Shown here: positions 53,041 to 61,264 of the stretch, in pieces
Layout: every line of letters starts with the position of its first letter
Numbering within the stretch: position 1 is the stretch's first letter
Assembly (NCBI GenBank): GCA_035530655.1
Contig: DATKUK010000080.1
Location: 1-64,000, forward strand
Direction of reading: 5' to 3'
DNA from: DATKUK01 sp035530655
GTDB lineage: Bacteria > Planctomycetota > Phycisphaerae > UBA1845 > DATKUK01
DNA: 64,000 nt
Made by a program: the position numbers and the translations under genes
The notes under the pieces: model-generated
The model's database searches: none
The model's input: only the letters and a program-made list of their open reading frames with translations
What the model was told of the DNA's origin: nothing

Positions 53041-54513
53041 TCAGCCTCCGTCGTGGAGAAGCTGCTCAAGCAGCTCGGGCACCGACACCGCGGCAAACGT
53101 GGTGGCCAGATCGGACATCGCGTATGGGATGATAAGCCGTTCGTTGTGTATGATCGAGCCACATGAGTATACGACGTTGGGCACGTAACCTTCGCGCTCC
53201 TCGGAACTCGGCACAAGCAGCGGCTCGCGGAGGCGCCCGACGATGCGCAGCGGGTCGTCACGGTCGAGCAACATGGCGCCGATGCAATACTGCCGCATCG
53301 GCCCTACTCCGTGTGTGAGCAGCAGCCAGCCGGCGTCGGTTTCAAGCGGCGAGCCGCAGTTACCGATCTGCACCAGTTCCCAAGGCTCGCGCGGCCCCTG
53401 CAATGTCTGCGCGTGGTTCCACGTGTAGATACTGTCGGATCGGAGCAGGTAGAGGCTCTCCCCGTCGTGGCGGGATATCATCATGTAGCACCCGTCGACT
53501 CGGCGAGGAAACAAGGCCATCCCTTTGTTCCTGACATACCTGCCGTTGAGTGTGCGCACGTGGAACGTCAGGAAATCGCTCGTCTCCAGCAGCATCGGCA
53601 GCATCCGCGAACCGTTGTACGCCGTGTAGGTGCCGCAGTAGCGGGCGGTCCCATCTTCATGATGGAAGGTCACCAGGCGCAGATCCTCCATCCCCTGCCG
53701 TTCGTACTCGGTGGCAGGAAAGATGACGATCTCGGCCGGAAGGCAGTCTGAAGGGAAGGAGAGTTCGTAGTTGGCCTCGGCCAGCCAGAGCATGTCTGCT
53801 GCCATGGCTCTGAAGCGCGGCCGCGTGCCGGCGTGCCGTCGCGCCTCGTTGACCGCCTGACGCAACTGCATGGAGCTGAACGTGTCGGGGAGCAACCCAA
53901 GAACCGTCGCATCCACGCTCTCATAGGCGCCGAGTTCGCCAAGCTGTCGCCGGAACAGCTCCTTCTCGAAGAGCCTGTCAGGCTGCGGTTTGGTCGAGTA
54001 TGCGTATCGCGGCGGCAAATCAAACGTGATTCCGCCCTCCGCGTCGATGACACCGCGCCGGAAAACGATCGATGAAACATGACCCTCGCCGGTAGCCCGA
54101 AGACTCAACAGAAAGCGCATCGATCCCGCCGGCAGCCCGCTCTGGTCGGGATGGACGACAATGGACGGGTTGAACAGGGCTGCTGACTCGATGGAGTACT
54201 CGAAAGTGAAATACGCGCCGATCAGTAGCTGACGCTGCTCGGATAGAGCCTTCTCCAGCCGCACCTGACGGCCCACATTTCGATAGTTATCGGTCAAGGC
54301 CGCCCGGATATCGCGGTGACGGGCGGCAAAGTTCTCCATCACTTCGGACAGTTCGCGCTCAACTTGCTCGTCGGTCAGGGCCATGATGCGGTTCAGGATG
54401 GAGCGTATGCGGCGCGGACTGCGGAAGTCGAGGTAGCGCGTGATCACCCTCCTGTCGTCCGACTCAAGCCGCTGAGCGCCGCGTATCACACGCACGACCG
54501 AAGCCTCCATCAC
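53041..54513 (-). CDS. GH130-family glycoside phosphorylase/hydrolase
   Basis: The 490-residue enzyme matches GH130 (beta-1,4-mannooligosaccharide phosphorylase/mannosidase group): FNPSIVVHPDQSGLPAGSMR, EDLRLVTFHHEDGTARYCGT and YSCGSIIHNERLIIPYAMSD. The N-terminal region of about 100 residues is longer than in classic GH130. It would phosphorolyse or hydrolyse beta-mannosides in the cytoplasm. It fits with the GH2 beta-mannosidase-like enzyme upstream. Confidence 0.85.
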   Translation of the reverse strand: MMEASVVRVIRGAQRLESDDRRVITRYLDFRSPRRIRSILNRIMALTDEQVERELSEVMENFAARHRDIRAALTDNYRNVGRQVRLEKALSEQRQLLIGAYFTFEYSIESAALFNPSIVVHPDQSGLPAGSMRFLLSLRATGEGHVSSIVFRRGVIDAEGGITFDLPPRYAYSTKPQPDRLFEKELFRRQLGELGAYESVDATVLGLLPDTFSSMQLRQAVNEARRHAGTRPRFRAMAADMLWLAEANYELSFPSDCLPAEIVIFPATEYERQGMEDLRLVTFHHEDGTARYCGTYTAYNGSRMLPMLLETSDFLTFHVRTLNGRYVRNKGMALFPRRVDGCYMMISRHDGESLYLLRSDSIYTWNHAQTLQGPREPWELVQIGNCGSPLETDAGWLLLTHGVGPMRQYCIGAMLLDRDDPLRIVGRLREPLLVPSSEEREGYVPNVVYSCGSIIHNERLIIPYAMSDLATTFAAVSVPELLEQLLHDGG

Positions 54514-54532
54514 GCTGCACCCTGTCTTGCGA

Positions 54533-57385
54533 TCACCAGTAAATATAGCGCTCGAACAGACGACGGTCCCGCTGCGGCAGGGCCGTCACTTCCGGAATGA
54601 GGTAGCGGTTCTCCTCCAGATCCAGAAGGATCTTCCCGTTCCGCCCGTAGTCCAGAGCCGCATCCTGCGCGTACCGGATGATGAACTCCAGATCTCCCAG
54701 GTCCGTCCTCGCTTTGAACGTGAGGAAGTTGTGCCAGGAGTTGATCGAGTCGATACGCTCGATGGTATGCACGAAGTAACGGCGCAAGAGGGCCTCGCGA
54801 ATGAGCTGCCGCGCCTCGGCCGGCCAATCTTCGAGATTGCGAACGAGCCCGATCTCCTGTTCCCGGTCCTCGATATCGACGTAGCGCAGACTGATATAAC
54901 GCGTGGGATGCCGAACCGGCAGGCAGCGCAGGGCAAACACGCCATGGTAGATTCTCTCATTCATCACCGTTACGTGCAGTGCGCCATGGTTGCCCAGATG
55001 CACCGCGGCAATTCGCGGCGTGAGCCATCGAGCATGGTGGCTCGTGATCGGCGGCAGGTGAGTATCCGGGTCCACGCCTGACTCGATCGCAGATTCGCCT
55101 GTGCCCGCCAGGGGCCTTAACGCGTACGAATGGTCCACGTCGCTGTGAGCTGGTGTGGTCGACTGAAGTCGGACGAACTTCGCATATCGGCCGTTGCGCT
55201 TCATCAACTCCATGTGATGGCCCTGCTCGACAACTCGCCCTTCCTCGACCACAAGTATGTTGTCACAATTGCGCAGCGTGGATAGGCGATGAGCGATCAG
55301 GATGCTGGTGCGGCCGCGGACCAGCTCCTCCAAAGCTTTCTGGATTGCCAGTTCCGACTCGCTATCCACGCTGCTGGTGGCTTCGTCCAGAATCAGAATC
55401 CGGGGATCACACAACAGCGCGCGGGCGATGCTCAACCGCTGACGCTCACCGCCCGACAGGCCGGCTCCGCGCTCGCCCACCCACGTGTCGTAGGCATGGT
55501 ATCGCCTCAAAATGAAGTCATGGGCGTTGGCCGCACGGCAAGCGGCGATGACCTGCTCCTCCGTGGCATCTCGCCGGCCGTAGACCATGTTGTCCCAGAG
55601 CGTACCCCGAAACAGAAACGGTTCCTGAAGAACCACACCCATCTGGCGTCGCAGATCCGACATTGGAGCGTCGCGAACATCGTTGCCGTCGACCAGGATC
55701 TGCCCTTCGTCCACGTCATAATAACGTGAAAGAAGGTTGATAATGGTCGTCTTCCCCGAACCGCTGCGACCCACGATCCCCAGAGTCTGGCCCGCTTCAA
55801 TCGTGAAACTGACGTTCTTGAGCACGGGCGCCTGCCGACTGTATCCGAAGGTGACGTTGCGGAACTCGATGCGGCCCTGAAGCGCCGGTAGCGCGACGGC
55901 GGCATGCGTCTCGCGTATCGCAATGGGCGTGTCGAGCACTTCGAAGATACGATGGACTTGCGTGCTGAACTGCGTCACCCACGTAGTCAAGTTCGTCAAA
56001 CTGGCCAGCGGACCGTAGAACATGGCCAGGTATCCGAAGAACGCCATCAGCGTCCCCAGCGTGAGCTGCTGACCGAGCACGCGCCCGCCGCCGACATACC
56101 AGACCACCCAACCGCCTACCTGAAAAACAATACCCATCAACGGATAGAAGGTGGCGGCCGAGCTGTCCACCTTGCGCCGGGCATCGCGCAGGCTGCCGCT
56201 GGATTCCATGAAGCGACTCAACTCGCGCTCCTCCTGAGCGAAGGCCTTGACCACACGTATGCCCGACAAAATGCCACTGAGCATGCCCGCCTGCTTGGAG
56301 GACCGATCGTAAAACCGGCGGTAATGCGGGTGCACAACCCGGTAGAAAAGCAACGATCCCAGCACAACAAACGGCGCAGGAATGAACGTCCACACCGCCA
56401 GTTTCGGTTCCAGGCTGAACATAAGGACCGCGGAGAAAATGACCAGGAGAAGTTGCACGAAAAAGCCGGCCGTCAACTGACCCATGAAACCCTGTACCGC
56501 CTCGGTGTCGTAGGCGACCCGGCCCACCAGCGAACCGACCTGCTGCTTGTCGTAGTAACTCAGATCCAATTGCTCGAGGTGCTCGACCAGGCGGCCGCGA
56601 ATGTCATAGGTGATGGATGTGCCGACGCGGCTGGACAGGCGCCCGTTCAAAGCGTTGATGATGGCCCGTACCATTTGCACCAACGCCAGCACCGCAACGA
56701 CCGACACCAGCAGGTGCACCCCCTGCGCCAGCGTCTGGCTCGTTGCAGCCGTTGCCTGCGGGACCGACCCGGCGCGCAGCACGTTGTCCACCAGGTATCG
56801 TGTCAGCAGCGGCCCGATCATGTCGCACGCGATGCCCACCAGCAGCAGTCCCATCATGAGCATCGCCCACGCCCGGTACGGCCGCATCAGATGAAGTACG
56901 CGGATGATCGCCCTGCCCGGGCGAATGCAGCGTGGGCACGTTTCGCCGGCGAACTGGAGCATCAAGTCGCACTTCGGACATCGCCGCGGGTCCTGCTCGT
57001 CCTCGGGTCCCAGCTCGACCCGGACACCCTCGCGGAGCTGCTGCAAATGTCGGGCCAGCCGGCCGAACCAGTACTTCATGCGGTTCGAATAACGAATCAA
57101 ATCGACCCAGATCCCGCCAACCTTGGCCTGGAGCAGTCCCGAACCAACGGCTGGAATCGTGCGAAACTCCTCGATCTGGTGCATGGCGACGTTCACACGC
57201 GGGGCCGATGGTCCCCCCTGGTCGAACACGCAGACCACGTCGCGCGTGGCGATGATCCATTGCGGATCGTAGCTACCTCGCAGGTCAATATCACTGGACA
57301 GCGCCAGCACCACGTCTTCCGGCCGAACTCCCAAGGCCGCCAGACGCGTAACCACGGCTGGCGGAATGTCAGATCGCAACCGCAT
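54533..57385 (-). CDS. ABC exporter fused to PH-like, zinc-ribbon and DUF1854 regions
   Basis: One 950-residue polypeptide. Residues 1-130 form a PH-like beta region; Cys136/139/150/153 a zinc ribbon; 165-475 six membrane helices of an ABC exporter; 505-745 the ATPase (Walker A GRSGSGKTT at 539, signature LSGGERQR, Walker B ILILDEATSS). Residues about 800-950 match DUF1854 (RYISLRYVDIEDREQEIGLV, LRRYFVHTIERIDSI). In other bacteria the DUF1854 protein and the ABC exporter are separate neighbours, described as cyanophycin-associated. Here they are one protein. No cyanophycin gene is in the window. Confidence 0.92.
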   Translation of the reverse strand: MRLRSDIPPAVVTRLAALGVRPEDVVLALSSDIDLRGSYDPQWIIATRDVVCVFDQGGPSAPRVNVAMHQIEEFRTIPAVGSGLLQAKVGGIWVDLIRYSNRMKYWFGRLARHLQQLREGVRVELGPEDEQDPRRCPKCDLMLQFAGETCPRCIRPGRAIIRVLHLMRPYRAWAMLMMGLLLVGIACDMIGPLLTRYLVDNVLRAGSVPQATAATSQTLAQGVHLLVSVVAVLALVQMVRAIINALNGRLSSRVGTSITYDIRGRLVEHLEQLDLSYYDKQQVGSLVGRVAYDTEAVQGFMGQLTAGFFVQLLLVIFSAVLMFSLEPKLAVWTFIPAPFVVLGSLLFYRVVHPHYRRFYDRSSKQAGMLSGILSGIRVVKAFAQEERELSRFMESSGSLRDARRKVDSSAATFYPLMGIVFQVGGWVVWYVGGGRVLGQQLTLGTLMAFFGYLAMFYGPLASLTNLTTWVTQFSTQVHRIFEVLDTPIAIRETHAAVALPALQGRIEFRNVTFGYSRQAPVLKNVSFTIEAGQTLGIVGRSGSGKTTIINLLSRYYDVDEGQILVDGNDVRDAPMSDLRRQMGVVLQEPFLFRGTLWDNMVYGRRDATEEQVIAACRAANAHDFILRRYHAYDTWVGERGAGLSGGERQRLSIARALLCDPRILILDEATSSVDSESELAIQKALEELVRGRTSILIAHRLSTLRNCDNILVVEEGRVVEQGHHMELMKRNGRYAKFVRLQSTTPAHSDVDHSYALRPLAGTGESAIESGVDPDTHLPPITSHHARWLTPRIAAVHLGNHGALHVTVMNERIYHGVFALRCLPVRHPTRYISLRYVDIEDREQEIGLVRNLEDWPAEARQLIREALLRRYFVHTIERIDSINSWHNFLTFKARTDLGDLEFIIRYAQDAALDYGRNGKILLDLEENRYLIPEVTALPQRDRRLFERYIYW

Positions 57386-57648
57386 CAGACACTTCCTCGA
57401 CAGCGGCGCACTGATTTACCGGGAGGTGCGCTTGTCGTGCCGACCACCTTTCAGACGACCGGCGCCCCGACCCGGCTGCGCTGCCTGTCCGCTATTCTTG
57501 CCCGATGTTGTTCGGACGGCCAGTGGCCAGACCCAAGACCGCCCTATACCCGTCCAAGCCGGGTTCGTGCAACCCAACAGCCATGGCCGCCCTGCGAGCC
57601 CAGCCGACCATCCAATCGGTAGCCCTCGTTTATCTTATGGCCACATCA

Positions 57649-57790
57649 TCACTTCATCATCTTGCGGAAAGAATCCCGGGCGTCGCCGACCTGACGCCGA
57701 ATCCGCCGGACGAGGCGACGGGCCCAGACGAACTCGGTCCCCAGCAGGGCCAGACCTGCCGGTAACACGACAAACGCCGGCCCGGTTTCC
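57649..57790 (-). pseudogene. 3' fragment of a terC-like gene (second copy)
   Basis: The minus strand encodes PGPAFVVLPAGLALLGTEFV...RRQVGDARDSFRKMMK-stop, the last 45 residues of the TerC/PGPGW protein at 61265-62491. The DNA agrees at roughly nine of ten positions over about 135 bases, in the same orientation as the full gene. No start or upstream part exists here; it is a truncated duplicate. Confidence 0.85.
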
Positions 57791-57858
57791 ACACCCTTGA
57801 CGCCCACCTACCGCCGCGTACACTGAACGTCGAGGTTTAGGACTGGGAGGACTGGCCG

Positions 57859-58175
57859 ACGCCCATCAAATACGCCCTGTTCGAGAACAACATCACTGCC
57901 GATCCCGACGACTACGCAGCCATGGTCCAGATCAGCGGCAGCGCCGACGGCGACGATCTGGTCCAGGACATCATCGACCAGGGCACGACGGTGAACAAGC
58001 CGGACATCCTGGCGGTGACCGCCGCCCTCAAGCTGGCCTGCCAGCGGCGGGTTGAGCAGGGCCAGCGGGTCAACTACTTCGGCATGATGGACTTCTTCCC
58101 GCGGATCAAGGGCGTCTTCACCGGCCCGACCGACAGCTTCGACCAGGCCTGCTACCGCGTGGACATCGGGGCCAA
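57859..58175 (+). pseudogene. HU-like DNA-binding domain, first part of a split DUF4469 gene
   Basis: The frame reads PIKYALFENNITADPDDYAA, then SGSADGDDLVQDIIDQGT and NYFGMMDFFPRIKGVF, matching the N-terminal HU-like domain of DUF4469 proteins. The expected initiator ATG is ACG (57859-57861), after a good GGGAGGA; no other start fits. After IGANA at about 58170 the homology ends at the toxin-antitoxin insertion. The missing second half is at 58736-58990. Confidence 0.75.
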
Positions 58176-58231
58176 TGCGTTTTCTACCTCTGGGTTGATT
58201 GGCAATGTTTTGCCGGTTAGAATTCGTAAGA

Positions 58232-58549
58232 ATGGACGTACTGCTCCAGATCAAGCGGCTGGTGGTGCAAGGACGGATACGGTTCACCGAAAAGGCTCGC
58301 GAGGAAATGGAGGCCGACGGATTGAGCGCGGGCGAGGTGATCGAATCGATCGCCAACGCCCAGGCCATCGCGAAGACTCTTCGGTCACGCAGCCGCACCA
58401 AGCGCTATTCAGGTGAGAAACTCTATGTCATCAAAAGCTTCAGCTACGACGGGACGCTCATCTATACGAAGGGGGCCATCGTCCGCCAAGCGAAACAAGA
58501 AGTCTTCTACGTCTTCGTCTCCGCGAAGATCGCCACGCTCGGTGGGTAA
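58232..58549 (+). CDS. DUF4258-like toxin of a toxin-antitoxin pair
   Basis: The 105-residue protein begins MDVLLQIKRLVVQGRIRFTE, continues HAREEMEADGLSAGE-type KAREEMEADGLSAGEVIESI and KLYVIKSFSYDGTLIYTKGA; this is the DUF4258/MqsR-like pattern of mRNA-interferase-type toxins. It overlaps the zinc-finger antitoxin gene by eight bases. Confidence 0.75.
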   Translation: MDVLLQIKRLVVQGRIRFTEKAREEMEADGLSAGEVIESIANAQAIAKTLRSRSRTKRYSGEKLYVIKSFSYDGTLIYTKGAIVRQAKQEVFYVFVSAKIATLGG

Positions 58550-58739
58550 ACACCCTGGGCTGAAGGTTTGCGTCTCGTGTGGATCACGACGCGTCCAATC
58601 CAAAAGGGTGTCGGTTCGCCTGCGGGACGGACGGAGGGTGACCGGTGTCAAAGCTGATGTGTGTGCCGCGTGCGGCGAGCGTTACTTCGACCTGGAAGCG
58701 ATGCGACAGCTCGAAGCCGAGCGCACGGACGACGAATGA
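58542..58739 (+). CDS. YgiT/MqsA-type zinc-finger antitoxin
   Basis: The 65-residue protein starts with GTG at 58542. It carries CVSCGSRRV and CAACGERYFDLEAMRQLE, the double-CxxC zinc finger of YgiT-type antitoxins; the C-terminal DNA-binding half of MqsA is absent, as in many short partners of DUF4258 toxins. Its stop overlaps the DUF4469 fragment start (ATGA). Confidence 0.75.
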   Translation: MGKHPGLKVCVSCGSRRVQSKRVSVRLRDGRRVTGVKADVCAACGERYFDLEAMRQLEAERTDDE

Positions 58740-58990
58740 CCGGCAACCGCTTGAAGTTCGACCCCAACGAGGCTGACGAGGGCCTCTACTTCGTGGCCGA
58801 CGCCAGCGGCGAGACCAAGGTGTCCACCGTCCAGAAGAACAAGCCCTCACAGCTCGTCTTCCTGGTCCCGGCGGGACTGGCAGCGGGCACATACCACCTG
58901 GAAGTCCGGGCCAGGATGGGCAGCGGCACATCGGCCCGCGAACTGCGTATGGGACGTCTGGACTCGACGCTGACGGTCCTGCCGATGTAG
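58736..58990 (+). pseudogene. C-terminal part of the split DUF4469 gene
   Basis: The 84-residue frame begins MTGNRLKFDPNEADEGLYFV and ends with ELRMGRLDSTLTVLPM, the Ig-like C-terminal domain of DUF4469/HU proteins. It resumes where the first part (ending about 58170) stops, with the toxin-antitoxin pair in between. Its ATG sits in the antitoxin stop, so it may still be translated as a coupled fragment. Confidence 0.7.
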
Positions 58991-59025
58991 GGTAGGCTGG
59001 CAAATCGGCGGTCGGGTATTCGTGG

Positions 59026-59088
59026 CACAGGCGTCTCGCCTGTGGGTCAATCAGCGCGATCGCCGGTCCGAAAAGCGGTTTTCGGACC
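59026..59088. repeat. Two adjacent perfect hairpins
   Basis: CACAGGCG-tct-CGCCTGTG at 59026-59044 and GGTCCGAAAA-gcgg-TTTTCGGACC at 59065-59088 are perfect stems (8 and 10 bp). The first is a common dispersed element in environmental bacterial genomes. The region 58991-59449 has no gene; 59240-59330 also repeats the word cggtcccga several times. Confidence 0.7.
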
Positions 59089-59449
59089 TTCGGGTCTGGC
59101 AAAATGGGCAATTTGGATAAGTTGTGCGGTGTTATGAACTCCGGAAAAACCGTTTCCAAGCTAAGATCGATTACCACGCCTTACTTGGCGCGGGCGCCCG
59201 CATCCAAGCTGGGAGTCGGTGTCGGCCTCAACAGGAGTCGGGACCGCGTAAGCTGCCTACTCGGTCCCGATACCGTGCTTACTCGGTCCCGACCTCACCG
59301 AGGTCCGAACCGGACTTCACTGAGGTGCGCGGCCGACTTCAAGCTGGTGGTCTGCGCACCCAACCCTACGGGACTCCAAGCATAGGAGGACAGTCGGTGA
59401 CAACAATGACTTACGATCTTGACACGGCTCACTTCATAGGAGCTTCATT

Positions 59450-59914
59450 GTGAACACAAGACTGATCGGCTCAATATTTCTTGTCTTTGCCACAGTGTGC
59501 CCATCTTCGGCCTTCGCTGATGATACCGATGACCTGCCCGTCGCTGCCTACCGCGGAGACTTAAACCGCGTGCGGTCTCTTCTGTCCGCCGGTGCCGATG
59601 TGAACGCCAAAGCCACTGCCGGCGTGACGGCCTTGTGGCAGGCGGCCGCAAATGGTCATACTGAGATTGTCAAGGCCCTGCTGGAAAGCAAAGCTAATGT
59701 GAACGTGCAACGGAAAACCGATAGCTCTACTCCGTTATTCGTGGCTGCAGTATATGGCCACGCTGATATAGTCAAGGTCCTGCTGGAGGCAGCGGCGGAT
59801 GTGAATGCCAAGGTACATGCCGCCGGCGAGGACCATACACCTTTGAGCATCGCCACACAGAGGGGCCACACGGAAGTTATCAAGCTCTTGACGGAATATG
59901 GAGCCAAGGATTAG
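59450..59914 (+). CDS. Secreted ankyrin-repeat protein
   Basis: The 154-residue protein starts with GTG after AGGAGC. Signal peptide to about residue 23 (SSAFA-DD), then four ankyrin repeats (VNAKATAGVTALWQAAANGH, TPLFVAAVYGHADIVKVLLE, TPLSIATQRGHTEVIKLLTE). Ankyrin domains bind proteins; export suggests a periplasmic partner. It is intact inside the otherwise degraded segment. No clear co-transcribed partner. Confidence 0.85.
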   Translation: MNTRLIGSIFLVFATVCPSSAFADDTDDLPVAAYRGDLNRVRSLLSAGADVNAKATAGVTALWQAAANGHTEIVKALLESKANVNVQRKTDSSTPLFVAAVYGHADIVKVLLEAAADVNAKVHAAGEDHTPLSIATQRGHTEVIKLLTEYGAKD

Positions 59915-60054
59915 CGCTCCGTGCCCGGTGATCGGCCGCCCCATCCCCGCTTGCGAAAGCGACCCGATCTCGCGTGAGCAGCAGGCGCCGGGTGCCACTG
60001 CTCTGTGAGCAGTGTTTGGCGCATCGACTGTGTCCCATGGCGGAGCACTGCTGA

Positions 60055-60076
60055 CCCTTCGGCTGCGCTCAGGGCA
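60055..60076. repeat. Dispersed GC-rich repeat of the ccttcggctgcgctcaggg type
   Basis: cccttcggctgcgctcaggg is a widely dispersed element in bacterial genomes from the environment, often near gene ends. One copy seen here. It lies between the ankyrin gene and the GIY-YIG pseudogene. Confidence 0.5.
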
Positions 60077-60121
60077 GGCGCCGCAGCAGCACACCGACCC
60101 TATTAAGCAAGGAGCAAGAAG

Positions 60122-60445
60122 ATGGCAGAAAAGACGATCATGTAGCCGGGCGCATCCGGGAAGGAGTACAAGTACTGGATCTACCCGATCGGTGCTTCTT
60201 TCAAGGATACCCCAGGGAATTACATCTTCGCAAAGCAGACGTCTCCTGACCGTTGGGCTCCCGTCTACATCGGAGAGACAGGTACTTTGAAGGACCGTCT
60301 GTCGAATCATGAGAAGATCCCCTGTCTCAAGCGTTACGGCGGCACGCATGTCCATGTGCACACGAGCTCCGCAGACGAGGAGACGCGAAGGGCAGAGGAG
60401 TCGGACCTCCTCGCGAAGTGGGATCCGCCCTGCAATAAGGAGTAG
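60122..60445 (+). pseudogene. GIY-YIG nuclease gene with TAG at codon 8
   Basis: The frame has a good AAGGAG seven bases before ATG (60122) and encodes MAEKTIM, then TAG (60143-60145), then 100 residues without defect: KEYKYWIYPIGASFK, then NYIFAKQTSPDRWAPVYIGE, LKDRLSNHEK, VHVHTSSADEETRRAEE and PPCNKE. This is a short GIY-YIG domain (the YIF...VYIGET pair). No alternative start lies between the TAG and the core. Recent nonsense mutation, sequence error or readthrough. Confidence 0.75.
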
Positions 60446-60453
60446 CCGCGTAG

Positions 60454-60858
60454 GGTGCGTCGAGGACACACCTTCTCCTGCTGACGCACGTCAAGCCGGT
60501 TCGGCAGAACGAGATTCTCACGGCGATGAAGCGCTACAAGGACTACAGCGTGGCGTTCGCCCGGACCCTGATCCTGAAGACGCCGCCACCCTTGCGTGCG
60601 ACCCGGAAGGGGCGAAAGCGCAATCCATGGAACAAAACGGCCCAGCGCAAGAATGACCTGCTCAAGAAGCTGGCCGAGGCCGAGCAGAAGCACGACTTCT
60701 ACTCCCGTTTGTATAGGCAGTACACGATCGACCTGCTGCGGCTAGCCATCCACGCGCGTGGCCTGCTGACCAACAGCCGGATTCGTGAGCACCTGCATCA
60801 ACACCGCCCGGATATCGTGGCGCGTTTCGGGACAATCATCGCGGATGCACGAGGATAG
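60454..60858 (+). pseudogene. ParB/RepB-like C-terminal fragment
   Basis: The frame opens directly after a stop at 60451 and reads LLLLTHVKPVRQNEILTAMK, then DYSVAFARTLILKTPPPLRA, KRNDLL-type QRKNDLLKKLAEAEQKHDFYSRL and TIDLLRLAIHARGLLTN. This resembles the C-terminal half of plasmid partition (ParB/RepB-like) proteins that I recall. The N-terminal ParB domain is missing. A 110-residue version could start at 60526, but the full protein cannot. Suggests plasmid-derived DNA. Family recognition is moderate. Confidence 0.55.
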
Positions 60859-60862
60859 CACC

Positions 60863-61033
60863 ATGGCCAAGTGGACAGGCGAGAAGACCATCCGCCAGAT
60901 TCTGCGGCGTGAGGCAGCGGGGCTGCCGCTGTCTCCCGGTGGCAGCAGGGAGGGAGTAGAATCGAAGCTGCAAATGGCCGGATCGCGTGTGGTCTATGCC
61001 CGTGATGTACGCTCCGGCAGGCCTTACGAATGA
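60863..61033 (+). CDS. Small hypothetical protein (56 aa)
   Basis: It begins MAKWTGEKTIRQILRREAAG and ends VRSGRPYE; basic N-terminal helix, no recognised family. Its ATG lies five bases after the ParB-like fragment, as in a plasmid operon. Codon use is normal. It may be a real companion of the partition gene or a remnant. Confidence 0.4.
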   Translation: MAKWTGEKTIRQILRREAAGLPLSPGGSREGVESKLQMAGSRVVYARDVRSGRPYE

Positions 61034-61045
61034 AGGAGGTTCCCG

Positions 61046-61264
61046 GTGCGCAGACAAGTCGCGACGATCTTCGTGCTGGCCATGTTGCTGGCCGCCAACA
61101 GTTGGGGACAGGCTGCGAACCGGGCAGCCGCGCCGCCGGGAGGCTGGTCGAGCGAATCAACGTCAGCTGCGCTCGGCCAGCAGGGTCGCAGGCAACGCGC
61201 GACTGCTCGCGGGCCGGACCGCCGGCCCGGCGCCCCACGGACTCTGATCGCTCGGGACGCGCCG
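61046..61264 (+). pseudogene. Truncated secreted-protein gene (signal peptide only)
   Basis: A strong GGAGGT precedes a GTG at 61046; the product begins MRRQVATIFVLAMLLAANSW with cleavage after GQA, a clear signal peptide. After about 60 residues the reading frame enters the antisense of the terC 3' end (from 61265), and the sequence becomes implausible (Arg/Pro/Asp-rich). The gene seems cut by the terC junction. Confidence 0.5.

Noticed and set aside
21328..60445. General reassignment of TAG as a sense codon
   Set aside because: Several intact genes (prs at 16300, Panacea-like gene at 33446, GIY-YIG itself) end naturally at TAG, so the two in-frame TAGs are better explained by mutation or error.
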